From Hahella sp. CCB-MM4 (lineage in GTDB: Bacteria; Pseudomonadota; Gammaproteobacteria; Pseudomonadales; Oleiphilaceae), in NCBI RefSeq assembly GCF_002260525.1, contig NZ_MRYI01000005.1, positions 248,001 through 312,000 on the forward strand: a DNA stretch of 64,000 nt. Direction: 5' to 3'. The notes beneath the pieces are model-generated. The model was not told the DNA's origin, made no database searches, and was given only the letters and a program-made list of their open reading frames with translations. Below are positions 9,026-18,928 of the stretch, in pieces; the stretch's first letter is position 1, and the number at the start of each line of letters is the position of its first letter. Made by a program: the position numbers and the translations under genes.

Positions 9026-9922
9026 TTGAGCAGTTCAGCAAGTAAGGCTCTCTGGATACAGCGTGCTATCAGGCTTTTATCAAAACTTTCTCTCCCTGCC
9101 GCCCAGCGACTGGGGCGTTGCATTGGTTATCTTTTGTGGTGGTCTCAGAGTGGTCCTGCACGGGTAACGCTGACCAACCTGGAACTATGTTTCCCCCATC
9201 TTCAAACCCGGGAAAAAAATCAACTGGCAAAGTCGAGTCTGCTGCATACCGGTATGGTAGCTGCTGAAATAGGTGCTGTCTGGGAGTGGCCGGCGGAAAA
9301 GGTTCTGTCTCTGGTAAAAGAGGTGGAAGGCGAAGAGCTGATTAAATCGGCTGAAGCCGCCGGTAAGGGGCTGGTTCTTCTGGCACCTCATTTAGGTAAT
9401 TGGGAAGTTGCCGGATTATTTTTTGCTGCACGCTATAAGATGGCTGCATTGTACCAACCGCCCAAAATTGAAGAACTCGACGGCTATATGCGGCATGTGA
9501 GAGAACGTAATGGTTCTGAGTTGGTACCAGCCAACAAACGGGGCGTCATGCGCCTGTTTCATATTTTGCGGGACGGAGGGGTGATCGGAATTCTGCCGGA
9601 TCAGGACCCGGATCGATCCGGTGGTGAGTTTGCTCCCTTTTATGGCATCCAGACCAACACGATCAAACTGGTATCAAAACTCGTGGAGCGTACCGAGGCG
9701 CGGGTTCTATGTGTGTGCGCGGAACGATTGCCCGATTCCCAGGGATTTCGGCTAGTCGTCCAGGAAGCGGATCCCGCTATATACGAGGAAGAACTGTTAA
9801 CCTCTGTGACGGCCTTGAACCGGACGGTGGAAAATATGGTGAATCGTTTCCCCGAACAATATCAGTGGGAATATAAGCGCTTTAAACGCCGCCCCGAAGG
9901 GCAGCGCGGCTTTTATGACTGA
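9026..9922 (+). CDS. LpxL/HtrB-like lysophospholipid acyltransferase
   Basis: A 298-residue membrane-associated acyltransferase of the lipid A secondary acylation family. The HX4(D/E)-type catalytic motif is HLGNWE (about residues 122-127), followed by ALYQPPK and the ILPDQDP block typical of LpxL/LpxM. The hydrophobic N-terminal half (GRCIGYLLWW) would anchor it. The start is TTG at 9026 with GAAGGA seven bases upstream; a TATAAT at 9003-9008 is a candidate -10. Its place next to glyQS matches the Pseudomonas gene order. Which secondary fatty acid it adds (LpxL or LpxM type) cannot be decided. Confidence 0.9.
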   Translation: MSSSASKALWIQRAIRLLSKLSLPAAQRLGRCIGYLLWWSQSGPARVTLTNLELCFPHLQTREKNQLAKSSLLHTGMVAAEIGAVWEWPAEKVLSLVKEVEGEELIKSAEAAGKGLVLLAPHLGNWEVAGLFFAARYKMAALYQPPKIEELDGYMRHVRERNGSELVPANKRGVMRLFHILRDGGVIGILPDQDPDRSGGEFAPFYGIQTNTIKLVSKLVERTEARVLCVCAERLPDSQGFRLVVQEADPAIYEEELLTSVTALNRTVENMVNRFPEQYQWEYKRFKRRPEGQRGFYD

Positions 9923-9973
9923 TTTCTGTTAATGACCAGCGTCCGTTTTGCGGGATAGAGATGGAAGAGAAAT

Positions 9974-11653
9974 TCAGTCCAACTCGGAGGTGGTAATCAA
10001 CACCTCGTTGGTGGTCCCTGAAGTTGAAATATTCTTCAGGGAGTTGGAACGGCGGGTATTCAGGAAATAGATGTCGCTGTTCATTCCCTCGCCGTCAGGA
10101 TCTGCGTTATTGGTCGGATCCAGCTCCAGTGCCAAAAGCCCATATCCCTGCTCGGATACGCCAATACCGGAAATTCTTGTCAGACCTCCCAGCGATCCTA
10201 GGGTGACAAGGCGCAAACCGGTAGTCGCATCGTAGCCGTGAAACATCGGCCGATTAAAATAATTGCCATCGCCAGTCACACTAATGGCGCCATCGCTCTG
10301 GACCAGAATCGGATAATATTCCACTCCCCGATCCAGGTTTTCCCGCATGTAAATCCATTGAGCATTGGTAAATTGAATGCAGCCAGATGCAGCATCATCT
10401 ATTGAGCAGTTATCTGCATCACCACTGTTACAGTCTGTCGCTGTGGCACAATCCAGTGCGGAATGAGTCAGGTCGGCGATGAAAGCACTGTCTGCATCGG
10501 TATTGAAATACACCAGGTTTCCGCTGGTTATTATCTCGGTCAAAGTGTTGGTAGCAATTGAAAGGGCTGTGCCTCCCACTTTTTCCACTCGATAGAGAGT
10601 ATTGTCGTCGGCGTGCACGACCAGGTAATCAGTGATTTGTGCTAAGCGGCCGTCGATGGTACTGCCGCTGACGTTGATGGGAGTATTCCCGCCGGTCTCC
10701 AGGTCTATCTTGCGAAGCGTTCCAGAATCGTTGAGATACAGATTGTCCGCATCCACTTCCCAGTCCCGGCTAGTCAGGGATGTCTGGTCAATTGTGGTCA
10801 ATGTGGTCAAGAGCGTACCAACGCTGTCGACCAGCTCTTCTGCAGTATTTAGATACAGTTCGCCACTGGCATTCAGTAACAGGCTGCCCTCAGAGGTCAA
10901 CCGGCTGACGCTGAAATCATTACTGGTCAGTCCGCTCAGTGTCCGTTCCGGATTAAGCTCGGGATCCACAATCTGTACACTATCTGAGCCTGAGGGATGA
11001 ACATACCCGAGAATTTCATAACCTTCATCCTGAAGCGGCAGGGAAGAAAAGAGCGTGGAGTTGATGTTGGTCGGAGAGTCTGATGCACCGGAGCCCAGAC
11101 TGATCTGTTGTTTCACATCATCCACAGAATTACAGACGCTATCAGTACCAGCAGCTCTGAGCAGAAACATAAAATTCTCGCTGCCCAGTCCATTGGCCAT
11201 GAATTGATAGTTACAACGTTCTTTGAGGCCGTTGGATAACGTACCCATCTGAATCAGGCTTTGTTGGTCCGGCTCACCGCGAAAATAATTTCCGTTTTCC
11301 TCGATCACCACATAACTTTGAGTAAAGCGTCCTTTTCCAAGCGGAATATCTGTGGAGAAAGCCCGGGCAGTCTGACCGCTGCTCTGTCGTACGACACTGT
11401 TGGCGTTGATGTCGTAGCTGTAAACAAACCCTTCCGGATCGCTGCTACCGGTATCCTCCACTTCCTTGAAATACAGGTAGCGTATAAACGGAAAGGATAC
11501 CTGGGGCTCGGTAACTACCACAGGAGGAGTATCCACAGTGTCTGTCTTTGTACGCTTGGGTTCATCATCGTCTTCGAGACCCAGCTGTTCACATCCGCTG
11601 AACAAAGGTGCAAGAATCAGTAACAGCACCACAGCACGCCAGTTTAAATCCAT
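9974..11653 (-). CDS. large outer-membrane-type lipoprotein of unknown function
   Basis: 559 residues from the ATG at 11653. The N-terminus MDLNWRAVVLLLILAP is followed by lipobox LFSGC, so Cys22 should be lipidated, and then by the acidic linker LEDDDEPKR. An earlier ATG at 11692 would put 13 residues before the signal and has no ribosome site; the one at 11653 has AGG seven bases away. The mature part is Ser/Thr/Asp-rich with recurring LYLN, LYRVE and LVYFNTD strands, as in beta-propeller-like proteins, and a Cys-rich patch (DCATATDCNSGDADNC, about residue 415). I do not recognise the family. It is a monocistronic, surface-type accessory gene, convergent with the acyltransferase gene. Confidence 0.75.
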   Translation of the reverse strand: MDLNWRAVVLLLILAPLFSGCEQLGLEDDDEPKRTKTDTVDTPPVVVTEPQVSFPFIRYLYFKEVEDTGSSDPEGFVYSYDINANSVVRQSSGQTARAFSTDIPLGKGRFTQSYVVIEENGNYFRGEPDQQSLIQMGTLSNGLKERCNYQFMANGLGSENFMFLLRAAGTDSVCNSVDDVKQQISLGSGASDSPTNINSTLFSSLPLQDEGYEILGYVHPSGSDSVQIVDPELNPERTLSGLTSNDFSVSRLTSEGSLLLNASGELYLNTAEELVDSVGTLLTTLTTIDQTSLTSRDWEVDADNLYLNDSGTLRKIDLETGGNTPINVSGSTIDGRLAQITDYLVVHADDNTLYRVEKVGGTALSIATNTLTEIITSGNLVYFNTDADSAFIADLTHSALDCATATDCNSGDADNCSIDDAASGCIQFTNAQWIYMRENLDRGVEYYPILVQSDGAISVTGDGNYFNRPMFHGYDATTGLRLVTLGSLGGLTRISGIGVSEQGYGLLALELDPTNNADPDGEGMNSDIYFLNTRRSNSLKNISTSGTTNEVLITTSELD

Positions 11654-12044
11654 AAATGACCTACAAGTTCTTAAATACAAATTTCCCAGCATTTCAAATT
11701 GGAATATGTGGAAATTAAGCGGTTGATATCCGAAAGCTGTTAATTACAAAACATACAATCTGACACACTAATTTACAGGAATTCCATTGGCCAGTATTTG
11801 AACTAGCGCGAATTTCTCTGAAGATTATTGGGGGCAGGGAAATAAAATATATTCCTAAGTGTCTGAACCGGAACAGTTTACGTCTAATGTACCTATTTAT
11901 GGATTGTTAGACATTCCTCTTTTGACTGCTATATTTTTGTGAAACAAATCACAATCTCCGGTGTTATGGTTTTCCACTAAAATAGAGTAGTTGGCGAGTG
12001 CTCACGTCTTCGAAAAGGAACATAAACAGGCCGAGTGACAAGTT
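11654..12044. other. intergenic region between the lipoprotein and hydrolase genes
   Basis: 391 bases between divergent genes, AT-rich. Apart from the CRP-type site at 11938-11953 and the TAAAAT at 11978-11983 I see no gene or strong structure. Confidence 0.6.
11938..11953 (+). promoter_or_regulatory. CRP/Vfr-type binding site
   Basis: A perfect TGTGA-N6-TCACA palindrome (TGTGAAACAAATCACA). A TAAAAT at 11978-11983 can act as the -10, which puts the site centre about 44 bases before the start of transcription, near the class II activator position. The gene controlled would be the alpha/beta hydrolase at 12045. Confidence 0.6.
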
Positions 12045-13001
12045 ATGGCAGTCATAAGATCCACGGAACGTTCCATTGATGGAGCTGGACTAAACCGGTA
12101 TCTCGAAATCGATGCCGAGCGTCTGCTGAGTTATCGCGAATGGGGCGATACGAAGGGCTATCCGGTTTTCTATGCCCATGGAACGCCAGGTTCCAGTATG
12201 GAAGGGGCAATGTTTCATGATTTCGCTAAACACTACCATCTGCGCTGGATTGTCATGGACAGGCCGGGCATTGGCGATTCGTCCATGGTTCCTCACTATT
12301 CCCTTCTGGACTATCCCAGAGATGTGTCACGGTTGGCTCAGGAGCTGTGTATAAGTCAGTTTGCTGTGGTCGGCTGGTCTAGCGGAGTCCCTCATACTCT
12401 TGCGTGTGCATACACGTTTCCTGAAAAACTATCCTATGTGGGAGCATTGGCCGGTTATACCAACTTTGCTGAAATGGCCAACGCAAAGGACCTGCTCTGG
12501 TCGTTGGAGCAGCGCGGCCCAAGAATAGCAGACGTCAGCCCTCTCCTTTTTCGCTCGTTGATGAATATGATCCGTCTGGCGGAACAGCACTTGCCCAAGA
12601 TCTATTTGAAATTTGTGGAGAGTTCCAGCACTCAAGAGGATAAAGCCTTATTACGCCAGCCGGATGTCCTTGACCGGTTTCTGGCAAGCCAGGACACGGC
12701 ATTCTCTCAGGGGACGAACGGCGTCGTGCAGGATCTGTTGTTGCAATACAAGGATTGGGGTTTTTGCCTGAAAGACGTCCGCATGCCCGTCCATGTCTAT
12801 CAAGGACTTGAGGACCGCTTTGTCCCCTGGCAGTTTGGTGCTCATCTCGCGGAACAAATGCCCCTGGTGGACTTGCAACTGTTGGAACAGGAAGGTCACA
12901 TGTTTCCGCTACGTCACAGTTTCCAACAGCGTTTTATGGAGTCTCTGATGTCGGCCGTAAAAGGCTTAACGTCTCCAGAACATGGGAGTGAACAGGATTA
13001 G
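12045..13001 (+). CDS. alpha/beta hydrolase
   Basis: 318 residues with the full alpha/beta-hydrolase layout: oxyanion segment YAHGTPGSS, nucleophile elbow GWSSGV (Ser about residue 117), a late Asp in GLEDRFVPW and the catalytic His in QEGHMFPL. No signal peptide, so cytoplasmic. Substrate unknown. The likely CRP-type promoter upstream suggests control by carbon status. Its 3' end overlaps the convergent trkH by 36 bases. Confidence 0.85.
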   Translation: MAVIRSTERSIDGAGLNRYLEIDAERLLSYREWGDTKGYPVFYAHGTPGSSMEGAMFHDFAKHYHLRWIVMDRPGIGDSSMVPHYSLLDYPRDVSRLAQELCISQFAVVGWSSGVPHTLACAYTFPEKLSYVGALAGYTNFAEMANAKDLLWSLEQRGPRIADVSPLLFRSLMNMIRLAEQHLPKIYLKFVESSSTQEDKALLRQPDVLDRFLASQDTAFSQGTNGVVQDLLLQYKDWGFCLKDVRMPVHVYQGLEDRFVPWQFGAHLAEQMPLVDLQLLEQEGHMFPLRHSFQQRFMESLMSAVKGLTSPEHGSEQD

Positions 13002-14414
13002 CAAGGTAAATACCTCCAGCCGACCCATCAACATGGCGAATGACAATATCCACTTGGCGGCATCATTCAAGTCACCGTAGTGATAGGTCACCGAGCCCAG
13101 TCCCGGCCCCAGATTGTTAATGCAGGCACCAACAGCTGACCAGGCGGTCACCTGATCCAGACCTGTGGCAAGCAATGCCATCAGCATGAAGACAAACATG
13201 AACATGTAGACGGAAAAGAAGCCCCAAACCGCTTCCAGTACCCGGTCTGGTACAGGTTTCTTGCCGAGCTTTACCTGAATGACGGCGCTGGGATGGATAA
13301 TCCGCTTCACTTCCCTTATGCCCTGTTTATAGATCAGCAGCATTCGGATGACTTTCATACCACCACCTGTTGAGCCGGCACATCCCCCTACGAAGGCAAT
13401 CACGAATAGCAGAAATGGCAGCAGATGAGGCCAACTGGCGAAATCGGCTGTCGCAAAGCCAGTGGTTGTGGCCACGCTGACGACTTCGAATACCCCCCTT
13501 AATACGGCATTAAGTGGGTCGTAGGTATTACTGAACATCAGTACCAAAGCTGTCAGAAGGGACACTGACGCAAGAATTAAAGCGTAGAAGCGAAACTCGG
13601 AATCCTTGAAATACACCCAAAAAGAGCGCTGTCGCCAGGCAAAGAAATGCAGGGCGAAGTTAACCCCGCTGATGACCATGAAGATAATACAGATGATCTC
13701 AATCATGGGGTTGTTGAAGTAGCCAATGGACGCATCGTGGGTGGAAAACCCTCCGATCGCGACTGTGGCAAAGCTGTGGCTGATGGCATCAAATGCATCC
13801 ATGCCGGCCAGCCAATAGAGTAAGGCACAGAGGACCGTCAGAGTGACATAGATATACCACAGGGCCTTGGCGGTTTCTGTGATTCTGGGAGTGAGCTTAT
13901 TGTCCTTGACCGGGCCCGGAGTTTCAGCCCGATAAAGCTGCATACCCCCGATACCCAGCATGGGCAGTATCGCTACTGCCAGTACGATAATCCCCATACC
14001 TCCCAACCATTGAAGCTGTTGGCGGTACCAGAGTATCGACTTCGGAAGAGTGTCTATACCGGTAATGACCGTTGCTCCGGTCGTTGTAAGCCCTGACATG
14101 GACTCAAACACCGCATCGACCAGTTCCAGATGGGGGTTGTGACTCAGATACAGGGGAACCGCACCGCTGGCGGAGAGAACGACCCAGAACAGCACCGTGA
14201 CGAGAAAGCCGTCCCTGATTCTGAGGTCCGCAGCTTTACGAAAAACTGACAGCCAGGTCAGAAGACCGGCGCTCAGGATAATGGCAAACGCAGTGACAAA
14301 AGGTTGCAGGTGCCCATCATCATAAATGAGGGAGACCACCATGGGCGGAACCATGGTGAAGCTGAACAGTGTCATCAATACGCCGAGGATGCGGGTGATG
14401 GCTGAAAAATGCAT
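12966..14414 (-). CDS. trkH: Trk potassium uptake system, membrane subunit
   Basis: A 482-residue channel-like K+ transporter with about ten membrane segments. The four pore-loop regions include SGLTTTGATVI (~106-116), SHSFATVAIGGFSTH (~212-226), TTTGFATADF (~317-326) and GACINNLGPGLGSV, in which the Gly residues form the selectivity filter. It works with TrkA, encoded 45 bases upstream on the same strand. Its last 36 bases overlap the end of the alpha/beta hydrolase gene on the other strand. Confidence 0.95.
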   Translation of the reverse strand: MHFSAITRILGVLMTLFSFTMVPPMVVSLIYDDGHLQPFVTAFAIILSAGLLTWLSVFRKAADLRIRDGFLVTVLFWVVLSASGAVPLYLSHNPHLELVDAVFESMSGLTTTGATVITGIDTLPKSILWYRQQLQWLGGMGIIVLAVAILPMLGIGGMQLYRAETPGPVKDNKLTPRITETAKALWYIYVTLTVLCALLYWLAGMDAFDAISHSFATVAIGGFSTHDASIGYFNNPMIEIICIIFMVISGVNFALHFFAWRQRSFWVYFKDSEFRFYALILASVSLLTALVLMFSNTYDPLNAVLRGVFEVVSVATTTGFATADFASWPHLLPFLLFVIAFVGGCAGSTGGGMKVIRMLLIYKQGIREVKRIIHPSAVIQVKLGKKPVPDRVLEAVWGFFSVYMFMFVFMLMALLATGLDQVTAWSAVGACINNLGPGLGSVTYHYGDLNDAAKWILSFAMLMGRLEVFTLLILFTPMFWRR

Positions 14415-14459
14415 GAATTAGAGAGGCCTCTTTTATCCGTAGTATACGGTTCCTCGAAA

Positions 14460-15833
14460 TTAGAAGAAGGTCAGGCCGACCTGGAACAGGCGCTCTATTT
14501 CTGCGATCCGGCGCTTATCTATAACAAACAGAATGACATGGTCGTCCGGCTGAATGCGAAGGTGGTCATGGGCTATCAGCACTTCGCCACGCCTTACTAC
14601 GGCTCCGATGGTAGATCCACTCGGTAACGCGATCTCATCCAGACGTTTACCCACCACTTTTGAGGAACGATGATCACCATGGGCAATTGCCTCAATGGTT
14701 TCCGCCGCCCCTCTGCGCAGGGAATGGGCTGCGACCACATCACCGCGGCGAATATGGGTGAGCAGGCTGCCAATGGTCGTCTGCTGAGGTGAAATAGCTA
14801 CATCAATTTCGCCACCCTGGATAAGATCAACATAATCCGGATTGTTGATAAGAGTCATTACTTTGCGGACACCCAGGCGTTTGGCGAGCATGGACGCCAT
14901 GATATTGGCTTCATCATCATTGGTCACAGCACAGAAGACATCGGTATCCTCGATGTTTTCTTCCAGCAGAAGCTCTTTATAGGCTGCGTTACCGTGCAGG
15001 ACGATGGTTTTATCCAGCTCTTCCGACAATTGAACACAACGGTCCTGATTATGTTCGATCAGTTTGACCTGATAGTTGCTTTCCAGCATTTCTGCCAAGC
15101 GTGCGCCAATGTTGCCTCCGCCGGCGATCATGATACGACGGTAAGGCTTCTCAAGAGGCTGAAGTTCGCTCATTACCTTACGGATATGGTCTTTGGCGGC
15201 AATGAAGAATACCTCATCCCCTTCTTCGACGATGGTGTCGCCCTGGGGAATGATGGCTCTGTCTTTTCGATAGATGGCAGCAATGCGAGTGTCGATGTGG
15301 GGTAGATGGGCACGGAGATAGGCCAACTCATGACCGATCAACGGACCACCCCGGCTGGCTTTGATACCGACCAGGCGCACCAGTCCTTTGGAGAAGTCGA
15401 GTACCTGGAGCGCTCCAGGATTCTCAATCAATCGACCGATGTGCTCAGTTACTACTTGTTCCGGGCTGATGATGACATCAATAGGAATCGCTTCGGGACA
15501 AAACAATCCTTTGCGATCAAGATAAGCGGCGGTACGCACACGACTGATTTTTGTAGGCGTTTTGAACAGTGAATAGGCAATCTGACAGGCAATCATATTC
15601 ACTTCGTCACTGTTGGTGACGGCGATCAACATGTCCGCGTCGTCGGCTCCGGCCTGCTTAAGCACATTGGGATGAGATGCCTGTCCCTGTACGGTCCGGA
15701 TATCCAACCGGTCCTGCAGGCTGCGTAGGCGTCCGGTGTCAGAGTCCACAATGGTGATATCGTTGGCTTCACTGGCAAGGTTTTCCGCCAATGTGCCGCC
15801 CACCTGACCTGCACCAAGAATAATAATTTTCAT
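14460..15833 (-). CDS. trkA: Trk system potassium transporter, NAD-binding regulator
   Basis: 457 residues made of two repeated RCK units, each an NAD(H)-binding Rossmann fold plus a C-terminal TrkA_C domain. The dinucleotide loops are [13 protein letters not shown] (residues ~7-19) and [13 protein letters not shown] (~238-250). The protein sits on the cytoplasmic face of TrkH and gates K+ uptake. It lies between rsmB (36 bases upstream) and trkH, as in Pseudomonas. Confidence 0.96.
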   Translation of the reverse strand: MKIIILGAGQVGGTLAENLASEANDITIVDSDTGRLRSLQDRLDIRTVQGQASHPNVLKQAGADDADMLIAVTNSDEVNMIACQIAYSLFKTPTKISRVRTAAYLDRKGLFCPEAIPIDVIISPEQVVTEHIGRLIENPGALQVLDFSKGLVRLVGIKASRGGPLIGHELAYLRAHLPHIDTRIAAIYRKDRAIIPQGDTIVEEGDEVFFIAAKDHIRKVMSELQPLEKPYRRIMIAGGGNIGARLAEMLESNYQVKLIEHNQDRCVQLSEELDKTIVLHGNAAYKELLLEENIEDTDVFCAVTNDDEANIMASMLAKRLGVRKVMTLINNPDYVDLIQGGEIDVAISPQQTTIGSLLTHIRRGDVVAAHSLRRGAAETIEAIAHGDHRSSKVVGKRLDEIALPSGSTIGAVVRRGEVLIAHDHLRIQPDDHVILFVIDKRRIAEIERLFQVGLTFF

Positions 15834-15869
15834 AGGAAATCCTATCGAACCTGATCTTTTACGTTTGAA

Positions 15870-17198
15870 TCAGCCAGTCGTTTTTTCCAGCAGGGCATAA
15901 AAGAAGCCATCGTGTCCCCGGGGCTCCGGTAATAACTGAATTTGCCCCGCAGGTGCGTCGTGAGACCCATCCAGTACCAGAGGAAGACTGCGCGCATCTG
16001 GGGTCTCACGTATAAATCGTTCAATTATATGCGTATTCTCCTGGGGAAGAATAGAACAAGTGGCGTAAAGTATCCGCCCCCCGGGCGCTAAAGTTTTCCA
16101 CAGGGTGCTCAGCAGCCGGAATTGAATGGTACTTAGTTGGGCAATATCCGACTGCCGGCGAAGGTGTTTGATGTCCGGATGACGCCGGATAACACCGGTA
16201 GCACTGCAGGGTGCATCAAGCAGGATCCGGTCAAACGGCTGGTTATCCCACCAAGCAGATAAATCCCCGGTGTCGGCGACGACCACTTTCGCTTCCAGAT
16301 GCAGCCTTGACAGCGTTTCCCGGGTGCGCTGTTGACGATCGGCCTCCAGATCAACGGCAGTAACAGAGGCTAATTCAGGACACTGTTCCAGAATGGCTGC
16401 AGTCTTGCCGCCTGGTGCGCTACATGCATCCAGCACTCGCTGCCCTGGCTTAAGATCGAGCAGGATCGCTGCCAGCTGGGCTGCTTCGTCCTGTACCGAG
16501 CAGAGGCCGGAATCAAAGAACCCAGGTAGCTGATGAACATCGCAGGGAGTTGCCAGGGTCAGACCCTGTGGAGCCAATTGGGTGGGTGTGCTGGCGATAC
16601 CGCCTTCTGAAAGTTGCTGTGCATACTCTTCCCGGCTTTGCTGCATCTGGTTTACCCGCAAAGTCATGGGGGCCTGCTGATTAAGGCTATCCAATACTTT
16701 ATCCACACTGTCCGGATAAGCCTGAGTCAATGATTTCACCAGCCACCCGGGAAAGCCGTACTTAGTGGTCAGTCGCTGGTCCGCCCAGTCCGACAATTCC
16801 TGTTTTCGGCGCAGATAGTTACGAAGGACTCCGTTGACCAGCTTGGTTGCCCAGTCTTTATTGAGCTCGCGGCAGATATTGACGGTTTCGTTGATCACGG
16901 CATGTGTGGGTTTCTGCATATAGCCAAGCTGATACAAGCCACAGACCAATAGCATATGCAGATCCCGGTCCTTGGGCTTGAGAGGTTTGCTCAGCAATTG
17001 CCCCAGACAACCGTTCAGGCGTGTATACCAGCGTACGGCGCCGTAGCAGAGAGCGCTGACAAAGGCTTTTTCGTTATCAGGTATTGCTTCCAGCCACTGG
17101 TCCATCAATACCGTCAGGGATTTTCCTTCATCCATCGTTCCCAGGAGGATTTCTACTGCAACTGCGCGGCTGCTTTTGGCTGTATGCTGCTGATTCAC
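15870..17198 (-). CDS. rsmB: 16S rRNA (cytosine-967-C5)-methyltransferase
   Basis: 442 residues. The N-terminal NusB-like RNA-binding domain (~1-140) is followed by the Rossmann methyltransferase domain. The SAM-binding segment is LDACSAPGGKTAAIL. The two catalytic Cys motifs are DAPCSATGVIRRHPD and YATCSILPQEN, as in the RsmB/Sun family, which methylates C967 of 16S rRNA. It follows fmt by 5 bases and precedes trkA, so it is probably co-transcribed with both. Confidence 0.96.
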   Translation of the reverse strand: MNQQHTAKSSRAVAVEILLGTMDEGKSLTVLMDQWLEAIPDNEKAFVSALCYGAVRWYTRLNGCLGQLLSKPLKPKDRDLHMLLVCGLYQLGYMQKPTHAVINETVNICRELNKDWATKLVNGVLRNYLRRKQELSDWADQRLTTKYGFPGWLVKSLTQAYPDSVDKVLDSLNQQAPMTLRVNQMQQSREEYAQQLSEGGIASTPTQLAPQGLTLATPCDVHQLPGFFDSGLCSVQDEAAQLAAILLDLKPGQRVLDACSAPGGKTAAILEQCPELASVTAVDLEADRQQRTRETLSRLHLEAKVVVADTGDLSAWWDNQPFDRILLDAPCSATGVIRRHPDIKHLRRQSDIAQLSTIQFRLLSTLWKTLAPGGRILYATCSILPQENTHIIERFIRETPDARSLPLVLDGSHDAPAGQIQLLPEPRGHDGFFYALLEKTTG

Positions 17199-17203
17199 GC
17201 TGT

Positions 17204-18178
17204 TCAGTCCCTGGGCTCTTGGACAATCGCTTCAAATTGTTCGCCTGGCATCAGCTTGGTCTGGTTTCCATTGACAAAATCAGTCACAGAAAGTGCTTTA
17301 GCGCCGGGAAGTTGAAGCTTGCGGATGATCAGGCTGCCTTTTCCACAGGCGACTTCAATGCCGGTGGATTGCCGATGGATGATAGTTCCGGGGCTACGGC
17401 CTGTGGTATCGGTCTGGCCGTTGTGGATAACTTCGGCTTCCCAGATCTTGATCTGATCCTTACCGCAAATACCATGCGTTCCCGGCCAAGGATTGAACGC
17501 GCGGATATTGCGGGCTATATCATCGGCAGGCTGGGACCAATCGATCGCTGACTCGCTTTTATGCAATTTGCTGGCATAGGTCGCCAGTGAGTTATCCTGT
17601 GGTTCAGGAGAAAGACTTTCCAGTTTTTCCATGGCGGCGACGATCGCCTGACCGCCAAGTTCAGCCAGCCGGTCGTGGAGACTTCCTCCGGTATCCGAGT
17701 CCTGAATCTCCGTTGTCAGCTTTAACAGCATGGGGCCGGTGTCCAGTCCGGCCTCCATTTGCATTATTGTGATGCCGGTTTCCTTGTCACCTGCCTGGAT
17801 TGCCCTTTGGATAGGAGCCGCTCCACGCCAGCGTGGCAAAATTGAGGCATGGATATTGAGGCAACCCAATGCAGGGATATCCAATACTGCCTTTGGGAGT
17901 ATCAGGCCGTAAGCGGCCACGATCATGATATCTGCGTTGTAGTTTGCCAGGGTGGCGATATCTTCCGGGTCTTTAAACGAAACCGGCTGTTCCACAGGAA
18001 TCTGGTGAGTCAGTGCAAGCTTCTTGACCGGGCTGGGGGTTAGCTTGTGTCCCCTGCCGGCGGGCCGGTCAGGTTGAGTGTAGACTGCGACGATTTCAAA
18101 TTGCCGATCAATCAGAGCCTGTAAAGCAGTCGCCGCGAACTCAGGGGTACCGGCGAATATGATTCGGGGAGAGGTCAT
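17204..18178 (-). CDS. fmt: methionyl-tRNA formyltransferase
   Basis: 324 residues from the ATG at 18178. It formylates Met-tRNA(fMet) using 10-formyl-tetrahydrofolate before translation initiation. The N-terminus reads MTSPRIIFAGTPEFAA; the catalytic block NIHASILPRWRGAAPIQRAI contains the conserved Asn and His, and the C-terminal oligonucleotide-binding domain is present. An upstream in-frame ATG at 18211 would add 11 residues but overlaps the terminator T-run; AAAGGA stands before 18178. It is the first gene of fmt-rsmB-trkA-trkH, separated from def by a terminator. Confidence 0.96.
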   Translation of the reverse strand: MTSPRIIFAGTPEFAATALQALIDRQFEIVAVYTQPDRPAGRGHKLTPSPVKKLALTHQIPVEQPVSFKDPEDIATLANYNADIMIVAAYGLILPKAVLDIPALGCLNIHASILPRWRGAAPIQRAIQAGDKETGITIMQMEAGLDTGPMLLKLTTEIQDSDTGGSLHDRLAELGGQAIVAAMEKLESLSPEPQDNSLATYASKLHKSESAIDWSQPADDIARNIRAFNPWPGTHGICGKDQIKIWEAEVIHNGQTDTTGRSPGTIIHRQSTGIEVACGKGSLIIRKLQLPGAKALSVTDFVNGNQTKLMPGEQFEAIVQEPRD

Positions 18179-18211
18179 GCTATTGTTATTTCCTTTGGCG
18201 CTGGCTGCCAT

Positions 18212-18242
18212 AAAAACAAAAACCGCCAGAGCCTGGCGGTTT
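18212..18242 (-). terminator. intrinsic terminator between def and fmt
   Basis: On the minus strand a perfect 10-bp stem AAACCGCCAG/CTGGCGGTTT with a 3-base loop runs into TTTTTGTTTTT. It lies just after the def stop and before fmt, so it should uncouple the two genes at least in part. Confidence 0.85.
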
Positions 18243-18270
18243 CATGGTTACGGTTGTTAATGGCCGAAGA

Positions 18271-18777
18271 TCAGGCACGCATGCGTTGCTGTTTCTCCAG
18301 CTTTTTACGGATACGTGTCCGCTTCACAGCACTGAGATAATCCACAAATAACTTACCGTTCAAGTGGTCCAGCTCGTGCTGAATGCATACCGCCAAGAGT
18401 CCCCTGGCTTCCAGCTCAAAGGGCTTTCCGTCACGGTCAAGGGCATTAATCAGCACATGCTCTATCCGGGTAACGGTTTCATAAAACCCTGGAACTGACA
18501 GGCAACCTTCCTGCATTTCCTCTGGATCGCCATCCAGCACAGTGACTTCCGGGTTAACGAAAACCAATGGCTCGGACTTGTCTTCAGACACGTCGATGAC
18601 GATGATTCTTTTGTGGACATTGACCTGTGTTGCAGCTAAACCTATGCCCGGTGCATCGTACATAGTTTCAAACATATCATCGATCAATGCGCGGATGTCG
18701 CCATTTACTTCCTCGACCGGTTTTGCAACAGTTCGTAACCTAGGGTCAGGAAATTCAAGAATTTGGAGCTTACTCAT
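18271..18777 (-). CDS. def: peptide deformylase
   Basis: 168 residues, a metal-dependent enzyme that removes the formyl group from new proteins. All three signature motifs are visible: GIGLAATQV (~45-53), EGCLSVPG (~89-96, metal-binding Cys) and QHELDH (~132-137, the two metal-binding His and the catalytic Glu). Gammaproteobacterial enzymes often have HEMDH here; HELDH is a conservative change. Functionally paired with fmt, but a strong terminator separates them. Confidence 0.97.
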   Translation of the reverse strand: MSKLQILEFPDPRLRTVAKPVEEVNGDIRALIDDMFETMYDAPGIGLAATQVNVHKRIIVIDVSEDKSEPLVFVNPEVTVLDGDPEEMQEGCLSVPGFYETVTRIEHVLINALDRDGKPFELEARGLLAVCIQHELDHLNGKLFVDYLSAVKRTRIRKKLEKQQRMRA

Positions 18778-18928
18778 AATAATTTTGTGAAAAAAATTCC
18801 ATTACAGATTTGGGATGGCCTGCTACTATTATCTATTAGTGTATTACTGAGTACAAATTGAACCGGTTTATGGGCATTATAGCCCGACCCCATCTCAAAC
18901 TGCCCGGAAAGATTAAGGGAATGAGACC

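Noticed and set aside
12966-13001. Sequencing error joining trkH and the hydrolase ends
   Set aside because: Both frames end in normal family C-termini, so the 36-base convergent overlap is taken as real.
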